A DNA stretch of 64,000 bases from Pseudeuparius sepicola. Its lineage: Eukaryota; Arthropoda; Insecta; Coleoptera; Anthribidae. Position numbers and translations under genes: made by a program. The notes below the pieces were generated by a model that searched no databases, was not told the origin of the DNA, and worked only from the letters and a program-made list of their open reading frames with translations. The DNA is taken from positions 29,053,278 to 29,117,277 of the forward strand of contig OY987302.1 in the NCBI GenBank assembly GCA_963920635.1. Direction: 5' to 3'. Positions 55,165 through 64,000 of this stretch are shown here, piece by piece. Numbering within the stretch: the stretch's first letter is position 1; every line of letters starts with the position of its first letter.

Positions 55165-55466
55165 TATTAAACTAGACAGAGTTTATATGCAAGATATAAA
55201 AAGCGAGTAATTCATAATACCAATTTTTAATCACATACCTGCTGATAAATAAACACATAATTCGCACTTGATTTTCGCATTTTGAATCTGGGTTCGAGGC
55301 TAGGCGGAAGTATACGGCCATTGACGTATACGGCACGCGAAAATTTGAATTATTTGAAATAATTTAAGTTTTTTTTTAATTTGATAAATTGACAGAATAA
55401 AATTGAATACAATATTGTAAATGAATTGAAACTACAAAAAATAAATTAGTTATTAAGTATGAGACA
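55165..55466 (-). repeat. Antisense Gypsy A-like LTR, part 2
   Basis: Continues the antisense LTR after Gypsy B: AGCGAGTAATTCATAATAC, then the complement of TCGCGTGCCGTATAC-type sequence and TTAGTTATTAAGTATGAGA. It is cut at 55466 by the TIR element. Confidence 0.8.
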
Positions 55467-56569
55467 TACAGGGTGTATCTTTGATAGGTACAGAAATTTT
55501 AACCACGTAATCGGGGACGTTCATAAAACCGAAAAATGAAAAAAAAAAATTTTTTACTCCATGTTTAGAAAATGGGGCAAATCAATCTTTATCCGTGCTC
55601 AATGCACGCCGCTGGATCGTCACTAGAAGCGCTTAGAGGGGAGGTCTAACCTCTCCCTAGGAGATGGAGGGGAATAACGTTAGATTCGGAAGGGGAATAC
55701 CGCGACGTTGCCGCATGTCAGAGTGGAATAAATCTGCTTGCAGAATTAGGTACCTAGGTACCTTTGAAAATTACTGCTGGTAGGTATCCACGTTTTTTTT
55801 ATGATGTCGGTTGCTGTGACGAACTGTTTATTGCTTTCTTCACAGGCGCACACAATAATTTAACAAACACGTCAGTTTTTATCACTTTACTGTTATTTTA
55901 AGTCCCTAGGCAGCAGAAATGTATCCGAGCGCCGCTCGGAGAAGTCATTGCTAGAAAACCATTGCTGATTTCACACTCATAATTTTTTGACAAGTCTTTT
56001 GTGGAGTAGGTATCTATCTACCTACCTATTTTACAACTGATTTTTTTCAGGCCGCAATTTTTTTATCCTAATAATTAGCCATCTCTTGGGACACCTTGGG
56101 ATAATAAATTTCTGATCGGCAATCAACTGAATAAAGTATTTGTTTTAAAATACAAATTATCTGAAAAAATTGCAAATTTCCACAACCACCCATGGGGTAG
56201 AGCACCGGCGCGTTACTTTTTTTTAGCGGGTGTTCGCCTGTAGCCCTATCATCCCGAAAAAAGTGGGGGAAGACTGTAATTTGACGTGAATTTAATGCGC
56301 GGCTTCGATTTGTTCATAGTTTTTAATATTTTTCAACCCTTGCCCGATAGTGCGCCACCTTTAAACCCCCTCAGGGTTGTGGTCCTATGTATTATCTACT
56401 TTTAAAAAATTATTCGGTTCCGAAAAAAGTGGGGGAAGACTGTCATTTGATGTGAATTTAACGCGCGGCCCCGATTTGTTCATCGTTTTTAATATTTTTC
56501 TACCCTTGCCCGATGGTGCGCCACTTTTAAACCCCCTCAGGGTTGTTGTCCTGTCTATTGTCTACTTTT

Positions 56570-56693
56570 AATAGTATATTACACACCGAGGTGTCTCGAG
56601 ATAAAGTTAACCTCGGCGCTTCGCACCTCGGTTAACTATTTAATCTCTCGACAGTAATGAAACACTTCCCACCTCGGTGTGTAATATACTATT
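56570..56693. mobile_element. 124-bp MITE with perfect 24-bp TIRs
   Basis: AATAGTATATTACACACCGA plus GGTG at 56570-56593 is perfectly inverted at 56670-56693. Inside, GTTAACCTCGG...CCTCGGTTAAC forms a second hairpin. It separates the second direct repeat from the rest of the element. The family is not identified. Confidence 0.8.
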
Positions 56694-56700
56694 ATCTCGC

Positions 56701-56737
56701 TTACTTCCCGCCCTCCTGCGGGAGGGCGGGAAGTAAA
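56701..56737. repeat. Near-perfect GC-rich hairpin
   Basis: TTACTTCCCGCCCTCC pairs with GGAGGGCGGGAAGTAA across a loop of about five bases. No mismatches in a 16-bp stem. It lies 8 bp from the MITE end. Confidence 0.9.
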
Positions 56738-59105
56738 AGTAAAAAAATTTACACTTTCAAACTTCTAACAAGTCAGAAATGTCGACATTACATACATGGT
56801 TGTAAATAAAAAATTATTCGGTTCCGAAAATAGTTGGGGAAGACTGTCAAATTGGCGTGCTTATCATTTCCGCATTTTTTAACCCTTTGCCGTTTCGGAA
56901 CTCTCTCAAGTTAATTCCTTACCATTCCTATTACTTTTCGTAAAAATTTGGTGGCGAAATGTCGCGTAATGTGCCCAAAAACCGAAAAACAGCGACTCCT
57001 CCTGGTGAATTTAAGCTTCTGCGTGCCCTTGACTACTGCCCGTAATTCCTTCGCCGAGATTCGCCAGGCGCGGGCATATGACGTTGGCGTCGGGCGCTGG
57101 CGTCCGACGCCAACTTCACACAAAAACGACGCCGCGCCGAATCGCACAATAATTACAATTAGAATGAATTCACTGGCACTGATTCACTCGATTTTGCTCA
57201 ATTTCCACGCCGCGCGGCCCGGCCGACCTACTAAATTACAGCTGGGCGAGGAGCGCAAGCGCGGGGCGCCGGATACCCACTTGATCCCCACACTACAGGT
57301 GATCCCCACTACTCATAACTTGTGCGCGATATTAGCCAATCGCGGCTCGCGGCCCCTACTTCTCTCGGGGCGGCGCTACTATGTTGCCAAGTGTGCTGAA
57401 AATTTACCTGATTTAGTAATTTAATTCCGTATAAATTTAATTGTGTAGTGGATTTTTACATGGATTTACCCGTTTTTGTGCGTAATAATTATACGAGATA
57501 GTAGATTAACTTATAACGAATGAAACCCCGTATAAATCCGCGAAAATCAAAAATCGGATTTAAGGGACTTTAAGTCAGTTTGGGGACATGTCGGCATAAA
57601 CGGCAACACCGAATTAGATGGTATGGGGGAAAGCTTGTGCGCACGCACGCCGTCTCCGTCACCATACCGCCGCGCCGTAGCCGACGCGATAGTCGAAGAT
57701 CGTCCGTCCGATTATTATGGGATTTAACAGCTGATTGATATCGATCCGCGTCCGCCTGTAATTTTTGGGAGCGCCAGCTTCAACAAGCAATTTATTATTA
57801 TACAGAATGCCTTACGTGTGGCTATTCTGTGGTATAACAATTCTGTTTCCAAAACGTGGACGCGTATGCAAACGTCGCGTCTTGCTAACCGATATTGTTC
57901 CGTTGCTTCGTCGGAAGTGAACCTGCTTCTGTACATTTTTCCAGATCCGTTCGCCATTTTTTGGACCAGCAGTGATGTCCAAACCTGTTGCAATTGCCGC
58001 TACGAATTTGCAGTGAAATAACAAGTGATTTTTTCATATTTCCGTTAAGAAATGCAGTGTTAAACGTTCGCGGCCTTCGTATGAAAACAGTGCTAGATAG
58101 GTTCCTACTAGGTACCCCAATTACGCGCGAGGATAAAAGAAGCAGCTTCAAGGGTTCGCGAAAATTCGGGTTTTATTAGACGCATACGGTATGGATCTAA
58201 TTGTACAATCCACCTAGTCGAGTCCCCGTTGGAATAAATCAGCTGAGGGAAACCGAGACGTCCCTAATATTTGGCATCGCGCCGCTTTAAGTGTGCAGTG
58301 AAAAAAAAAACAAGTGTTTTGTTCGTATTTCCGTAAAAAGAGACTACGAAGTGTTATACCTTCGCGACCATCGTATAAAAACAGTGCCACTAGTTAGGTA
58401 GGTACTTAGTGCTTTATGTGATTTTGTGAAGATTTTTGGAAAGTATCTAAACACAAGAAAATAGTAAAAATAATCGATGCATCTCAAAGGTAGGCTTTTT
58501 CATGCTATTCGTCGAGCTATTCGCTAAAAGAACCTTTAAGGAGTTGTCCAAAAATTATTTATTTATTTATTTAATCTCCACATACACCAAATGATACATG
58601 GTTGCGTCAATATTCTTCAAATACTGCGAAAAAGCCTCGGAAAAAGCGATTCGACTGGCAACCATTTACCTAGTGCTTCTTGTGATTTTCGAAAGGATTT
58701 TTGGATAACATAAGAAAGGAGTACGACACCCGCAAGGAAAATCATCCAGGCATCCGAAAGGTAGTTTTTTTGCATGCTATTCGCTAAAAGAACCATTAAA
58801 GATTTGTTCAAAAATTAGTTGAAAGACTATTCCTGAAATACTGTGAAAGAGCTATACGTCTGACAACGCTGCACGGCGGAATTGGGGGGGGATCCGGCGG
58901 AACCGGCCTCAGTTCCAGCTGGTCCCGGCAAGGTCAAGGACCCATGGCCGTAGCGTCGGAAAAAGGGGTTTTAATAGCGTTTTTAAAAAAATTATTTCTG
59001 ATGTTAATATGCACTTTAGAAAAATTTTAATTGCATAGGCGTAACAAGTGCATTTTTCCCGACCTGCCCTTAAAATTTCTGTACTTATCAAAGTTACACC
59101 CTGTA

Positions 59106-59178
59106 TATTTGAAAATAGTGACTTTATGTTAATAAAAAATATAAGAAACGAGTAACGGATTTTGAAATGGGAAAATCC
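59106..59178 (-). repeat. Antisense Gypsy A-like LTR, part 3 (LTR start)
   Basis: TGACTTTATGTTAATAAAAAATATAAGAAACGAGTAACGGATTTTG continues the antisense LTR and ends at the complement of TGTAACGG near 59178, i.e. the outer LTR boundary. Confidence 0.8.
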
Positions 59179-59933
59179 GTTACAAACCGAATTACTAATT
59201 CAACTTGCAGCTAGAGCCGCCTTTCTTTTTGGAAAGCCGAGTATACAGGATATGCCCGATCTAGAGAGACCACCTTCAGAGACCTGTCTGGGGTGCAACA
59301 GCTTTGTTGCAGCTTTGTGAAGCTTAACCGCCCATATAGCCCCAGCTGCCATTTTGGGCCCCCAGTGCACTCGCCGCTAGGTGGCGCCACCCCGACTAAA
59401 TAAATAGGCTGGGGCTGCCAAGGAGGCTCTCTTCTCTTCGGGCGCTACCATCTCTCTGCTTTTTCTCCGAAGTTCCTGGTGAGTATACTTAGAAATAGAT
59501 TGTTCCCCCCCACGCTCGACCTTACCTATCCTAAGACCTCTGTTATCCTGTTGGAAGATAGAGAATTTCTGGACCAACGCCCGTATCAATTATCATTAAT
59601 TTTAGTTCACCAAAAGATAGGGCACGAGTTTAGCTAGAATAAAACTAATTGTGTGATTTTTCTTTAAATACTTTTAAAAAAGCTTGCCGATTGCCATCCC
59701 GAAAGTTTTGAGCTTGCTTACCCCATGAAACAACTGTGGTACAATTAATTACTAAGGCTTGCTAAAGTAGATTCAAAGATAGAAGCTTATATTTGCATGT
59801 TTCTTGTTAACAAGCGCCTACTGGCCCTGCCGGACCAATAGGCCATATGGTGTTTACTCTTGTGTAGTAATAGGTGTACCTACTTTATCGTCTACAGGCA
59901 GGGCCGTATTTAAAGGCCGCTGAGGGATATGGG
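59179..59933. other. Unassigned, possible 5' exon with splice donor
   Basis: A moderately GC-rich block (59200-59480) has CTAAATAAATAGGCTGGGGC, a CTCTCTTCTCTTC pyrimidine tract and TTCCTG|GTGAGTATA, a good splice donor at about 59479. It resembles a promoter plus untranslated first exon reading rightward, but no coding exon follows in the window. The remainder to 59933 shows no feature. Confidence 0.25.
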
Positions 59934-60242
59934 AACGGACCACCTCCTAAATAAAGCTGGACTGCTATTCCCATATAATAAAAATGTCCGTTTCATGCGG
60001 CCGCCATGTTGTGCTGACAGCAGAGGGAAAGCCAATAAGAAAGCTGCGTTTTGGCGGGTTATTTGAAATGAAGTGACAAAGTGAAGAAGAAGACTTGAAC
60101 GTAAATGGTGCCAACAGTTTCCCTAGAAATCAGCACATGATGGCGGCCAAAAACCAGCCTTCAGCGCCCTCTGGCGGTTGGACAAAAATTGGTGGAGGGG
60201 TAAAGCACCAATAGCAGTCCAGCTTTATTTAGGAGGTCCGTT
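59934..60242. mobile_element. 309-bp MITE
   Basis: AACGGACC then CTCCTAAATAAAGCTGGACT-type TIRs of about 33 bp (left 59934, right ending 60242) differ by one or two bases. The interior includes GCGGCCGCCATGTTGTGC and the near-inverted GATGGCGGCC. No coding capacity. Confidence 0.75.
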
Positions 60243-60352
60243 GATAATAATAATAATCTTTATTTTCCTTTTTGACATTAATGATGTATAGGAGTCGTCT
60301 TAAGATTAATTGTAAAATTAAAATTACTTACAAACTAACTAACCTACGTAAA

Positions 60353-61120
60353 TGACACCACAACAGATTAAAAATATATGACAACACAACAGATTAAAAC
60401 ATATGATGTTCAAAAAATTCATCAACAGTATAAAAACATCTATCAATTAAAAACTTCCTAACACATTTTCTGAACAAGCCAAATGTTTCGATTTCTTTTA
60501 GCTCATCTGGTAATGCATTAAAAATCATCAAGCCAATACGATTCGGTGACTTGAAAGCTACCAACCCCTTTGAGCCAGGAACATAAAAATTTCTAGATCA
60601 TCTAGTGTTGCGACCATGTACAGTACTAGTAGAAATTTACTTTTATTTTTAAAAACATAAAATGACATCTTCAATATACAGGGTGAATCACTTTTAAATA
60701 CCGAAAATTTAAGAATCGATAGAGCATGAAAAAATGACACCACAACAGATTAAAAATATATGACAACACAACAGATTAAAATATATGATGTTCAAAAAAT
60801 TCATCAACAGTATAAAAACATCTATCAATTAAAAACCTCCTAACACATTTTCTGAACAAGCCAAATGTTTCGATTTCTTTTAGCTCATCTGGTAATGCAT
60901 TAAAAATCATCAAGCCAATACGATTCGGTGACTTGAAAGCTACCAACCCCTTTGAGCCAGGAACATAAAAATTTCTAGATCATCTAGTGTTGCGACCATG
61001 TACACTTAGTACTAGTAGAAATTTACTTTTATTTTTAAAAACATAAAATGACATCTCCAATATACAGGGTGATTCACTTTTAAATACCGAAAATTTAAGA
61101 ATCGATAATGCATGAAAAAA
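60353..61120. repeat. 382-bp tandem duplication
   Basis: TGACACCACAACAGATTAAA begins copies at 60353 and 60735 with about 98 percent identity. Each copy contains the RT C-terminal fragment and the first part of the mariner TIR. Copy 1 ends inside the TIR at GCATGAAAAAA; copy 2 continues into the full element. Confidence 0.9.
60360..61072 (-). pseudogene. Non-LTR reverse transcriptase C-terminus, duplicated
   Basis: Minus-strand frame MSFYVFKNKSKFLL, then NFYVPGSKGLVAFKSPNRIG, LMIFNALPDELKEIETFGLF and CVRKFLIDRCFYTVDEFFEH, ending at a stop. This is the tail found after the RT/endonuclease of several insect non-LTR elements. It is present twice because of the 382-bp duplication, with a stop or frameshift near the N-terminal part. 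It is separated from its upstream half (63738-64000) by the mariner insertion. Confidence 0.75.
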
Positions 61121-63737
61121 TAGTATGAGTTTCCTATATAAACTTTGTTCGTTTGGGCCTTAGTTTTCTAGTTACAGGGTGATCAAGTTTTGAAAAAAAA
61201 TGGTTTTGATTTTTTTCTTCGTAAATATTAGAGATATCAAAACTAAATTTAGTACACAAGATACATGAATATAGGACTATAAAAGTACAAAATATCACGT
61301 TTTAAAATTTACCAGTGGCGGAGATATGGGTAATCGGTATCAATAATCCGACAAAAAAAATAGTACGGCCCTGCATAAAATAAAAAAGAAACGTATTTTT
61401 GAATAGGGCATTCAATTCTAAGCAAAAAATGTCTCTTACCATTTTTTCGTAACTCTGGTCGTTTCGGCATAATTGCAATGTTTGTGATTTATTATCACAT
61501 TGGGGCAAACTGGTAAACATAATTAATTCAAATCAAACATTTTTAATTAAAGCAAAACTACATCAACTTAACAACTTTTGTACTGTACTGGAGAGGTATT
61601 TTATTATTTTTCATGGAATGTGTTTTAAACCTTCTCGCATGCTTAGACACATACCCTTGTACAAGGTTCTGGCATTATATCAAGGAGGCTTTGACAAGCA
61701 TTTGTTAATCAAGTAGGTGTCTGTCAAAACCTTAGTAATAAACCAATTCACTCAGGCTTAGTACAGTAATAGTAATCATCATTTAAATAATTTAAATCAT
61801 GCCAGCTTATTACACAAATAGTGAATATGCCGACATTAATTTTGTATATGGTTTCTGCGATGGGAATGCAGAAGCCGCTGTCTGTGAGTATCGTAGAAGA
61901 TTTCCACATCGACGAATTCCCAATCGTAAGGTTTTTGTAACAACTCATTGACGTTTCGCCGAATTCGGCTTTGGTGAACCTAATGAAAGACAACCAAATC
62001 TAATAAATCCTAGAGTAGACAATAGAATTTAAAATTTATTTGAAGCAAATAATGGTCATCTGAGCACGCGCAGAGCCTCTCTTCAGCTTGGACTTTCACA
62101 GAGCAAAGTATTTCGCACTTTAAAACGAGACCATAGAAAAGCATTTCACATGCAACCTGTTCAGCACTTGTTGCCAGATGATTATGAGAAGCGAGTCATT
62201 TTTTGTCGATGGGTGCTGGCTAAAAATAAAGAAGATCCCGAATTCATTTATAATGTGCTTTGGACTGACAAAGCAAAATTTACGAGAAGAGGAGTAGTAA
62301 ATTTTCATAATATTCGAACGTGGGCCCATGAAAATCCTAAGGAAATTCGACCAAACAACTTTCAACAGGAATTTTCTCATAACGTATGGGTTGGAGTGTT
62401 AGGTGATAAACTTATTGGTCCGTACTTTCTACCTTCAAGATTTCGCTCCAATGTTTTTTTATTTTTTTTACAAAACGAAGTTCAGGAAGAAATAGAAGAT
62501 CTGCCGCTAAATGTTAGGGTGAGGCTATGGTTTCAATTAGATGGTGCACCACCCCACTATGGGCGACAAGTGAGGAATTGGCTAAATGAGAATTTCCCGC
62601 AGCGCTGGATTGGTCGCTTTCCGCATCGACAACCAGAACCTCATGGAATTGAACTAATTTCTTGGCCACCCAGATCCCCAGATTTGAATCCTCTCGATTA
62701 TTTTGTTTGGGGATATTTAAAAGAAAAAAATTATAACACATTATACGAGGCTCAAAATTGAAGACAATGTGGAAACTCTGCAAACAAACCGAGCTACCAT
62801 ACGTTCTGCGGTAGCTAATCTGTTATATCGATGCCAAAAATGTTTAGAAATGAGGGGAGGGCTCTTTGAACATGTATTATAATGTTAAAAACTGTTAAAT
62901 TAATGTAGTTTTGCTTTAATTAAAAATGTTTTATTTGTATTAATTATTTTTACCGGTTTGCCCCAATTTGCAATAAATCACAAACATTACAATTACGCCG
63001 AAACGATCAGGTTTACAAAAAAATTTAAAGAGTCATTTTTTGCTTAAAATTGAATATCCTATTCAAAAATATTTATTTTGTGCGGGGCCGTACTATTTTT
63101 TTGTTGAATTCCTGAAACCAATTACCCATATCTCCGCCCCTGGTAAATTTTAAAACGTGATATTTAAAATATTAAAACACATTCCATGAAAAATAATAAA
63201 ATACCTCTCCAGTACAGTGCAAAAGTTGTTAAGTTGATGTAGTTTTGCTTTAATTAAAAATGTTTGATTTGAATTAATTATGTTTACCAGTTTGCCCCAA
63301 TGTGATAATAAATCACAAACATTGCAATTATGCCGAAACGACCAGAGATACGAAAAAATGGTAAGAGACATTTTTTGCTTAGAATTGAATGTCCTATTCA
63401 AAAATACGTTTCTTTTTTATTTTATGCAGGTCCGTACTATTTTTTTTGTCGGATTATTGATACCGATTACCCATATCTCCGCCACTGGTAAATTTTAAAA
63501 CGTGATATTTTGTACTTTTATAGTCCTATATTCATGTATCTTGTGTACTAAATTTAGTTTTGATATCTCTAATATTTACGAAGAAAAATATTACAACCAT
63601 TTTTTTTCAAAACTTGATCACCCTGTATCTAGAAAACTAAGGCCCAAACGAACAAAGTTTATATAGGAAACTCATATTATTTTTTCATGCTCTATTGATT
63701 CTTAAATTTTAGGTATTTAAAAGTGAATCACCCTGTA
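61073..63737 (+). mobile_element. Tc1/mariner-superfamily element with ~570-bp inverted repeats
   Basis: TACAGGGTGATTCACTTTTA at 61073 is inverted at 63737, and the arms extend to about 61630 and 63172. TA flanks it, at a site inside a non-LTR RT frame. A third, more diverged copy of the inner arm lies at about 62920-63165 in the same orientation as the right arm, so the right end is partly duplicated. The transposase gene is in the middle, on the plus strand. Confidence 0.88.
61799..62881 (+). pseudogene. Tc1/mariner-superfamily transposase with two stops and a frameshift
   Basis: ATG at 61799 (MPAYYTNSEYADINFVYGFC) opens the DUF4817-type N-terminus common in insect mariner relatives, followed by a helix-turn-helix region. 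In-frame stops are TGA at 61949-61951 and TAA at 62030-62032. The catalytic domain is intact from 62150: WTDKAKF (first Asp), QLDGAPPHYG (second Asp), PPRSPDLNPLDYFVWGYLK (third acidic residue). A shift near 62757 precedes the natural C-terminus, CLEMRGGLFEHVL, stopping at 62879-62881. About 360 codons in total, normal for the family. Confidence 0.88.
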
Positions 63738-64000
63738 TATAAGCTCGGCAAAGTGAGAATATTGAATCTTCTAAAAAGAGATTTGCAACTATGTGATGTA
63801 GGCACATGTGCAATACATCTTATTATTTGTTTCTGAGCTTTACATATGTACTTGGTGTCTGTTGCCCAGAAGCAAATACCATATCTAAGCCTCGACTCTA
63901 TGTGCGCATAATAAAAAACTATCAACTGTTCCAAAGTTAGTACTGTTCTCAAATTCATTAATAAATAGTTAAGAGAATTCAATTTGGTCCTTAGATAGTT
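63738..64000 (-). pseudogene. Non-LTR reverse transcriptase, continuing past window edge
   Basis: Open to the window end on the minus strand. LNSLNYLLMNLRTVLTLEQL, then YYAHIESRLRYGICFWATD and SCKSLFRRFNILTLPSLY match the region after the RT active site in insect non-LTR elements. The frame is cut at 63738 by the mariner element and resumes at 61072 leftward. Confidence 0.78.

Larger units (their letters stand above)
56250..56910. repeat. About 170-bp direct repeats, two full and one partial copy
   Basis: The unit runs from TCCGAAAAAAGTGGGGGAAG through GATTTGTTCAT, CTTGCCCGAT, GTGCGCCAC and CCCCCTCAGGGTTGT to TCTACTTTTAA. Copies start at about 56253 and 56420. A third, shorter and diverged copy starts near 56818, after the MITE insertion. 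CCCCCTCAGGG recurs per unit. Confidence 0.8.
55467..59105. mobile_element. 3.6-kb element with 36-bp TIRs, no recognised gene
   Basis: TACAGGGTGTATCTTTGATA at 55467 is inverted at 59105 (TIR about 36 bp, few mismatches), flanked by TA within the antisense LTR, whose sequence continues on both sides. The interior holds direct repeats (56250-56910), a nested MITE, a strong hairpin, a GC-rich block (56940-57720) and diverged direct repeats at 58010-58110 / 58300-58410 and 58480-58690 / 58740-58870. No transposase is visible. Open frames of up to 158 codons in the GC-rich part occur on both strands and show no motif. Confidence 0.7.

Noticed and set aside
56948..57424. 158-codon plus-strand ORF in the GC-rich block
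   Set aside because: High GC lowers stop frequency; no domain, and an overlapping antisense frame is equally open.

Overview
This window looks like arthropod, most likely insect, heterochromatin-like DNA. It is AT-rich, and almost everything recognisable is a mobile element inserted into another mobile element. The one clear host-type coding sequence is a probable terminal exon of a DLGAP/GKAP-family protein (6060-6737), preceded by a consensus splice acceptor. No bacterial features, rRNA, tRNA or CRISPR were seen.

Layout. 1-1515: degraded Penelope-like retroelement with a GIY-YIG domain, flanked by long inverted arms that each carry a hammerhead-ribozyme core. 1675-4667: near-complete hAT transposon with an 8-bp target duplication. 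4676-6737: unassigned DNA, then the DLGAP exon. 7028-9722: gag remnant, a 1.6-kb foldback, and a mariner fragment. 9905-14656: GC-box cluster and a broken two-exon gene with SWIM, YqaJ-nuclease and PHD domains; its intron holds a 2.3-kb hAT-type element that itself holds a foldback. 14671-15929: Penelope-related inverted repeat split by a 5'-truncated jockey insertion. 16077-28240: foldback split by a complete 10.9-kb Gypsy element (family A). 28730-32160: TIR-bounded unassigned element and a DDE_Tnp_4 (ISL2EU-like) transposase. 32330-34130: about ten copies of a 176-bp satellite.

34690-41893 is the most unusual block. On the minus strand one degraded coding unit appears to run zinc finger, DDE transposase, PHD finger, YqaJ nuclease, Ulp1-type protease. 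Beside it lie a small OB-fold-like gene with a textbook TATA/Inr promoter, an unknown minus-strand gene, and a divergent A32/FtsK-type packaging ATPase. I propose this may be one or two large, virus-like or self-synthesising-type mobile elements, but no termini were found, so this is inference.

41894-46750: truncated Gypsy family C. 46757-59178: an old antisense relative of the family A LTR, interrupted by Gypsy family B (48143-55164) and by a 3.6-kb TIR element (55467-59105). 59934-60242: a short MITE. 60353-64000: a non-LTR reverse transcriptase on the minus strand, split by a Tc1/mariner-superfamily element with about 570-bp inverted repeats.

Insertion order can be read from nesting. Family A and B LTR pairs differ by only about 1 percent by eye, so they are recent, whereas the antisense family A relative is much older. 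Nearly every open frame of element origin carries a frameshift, stop or altered catalytic residue, so most copies look inactive in this assembly; some breaks could be sequencing errors.
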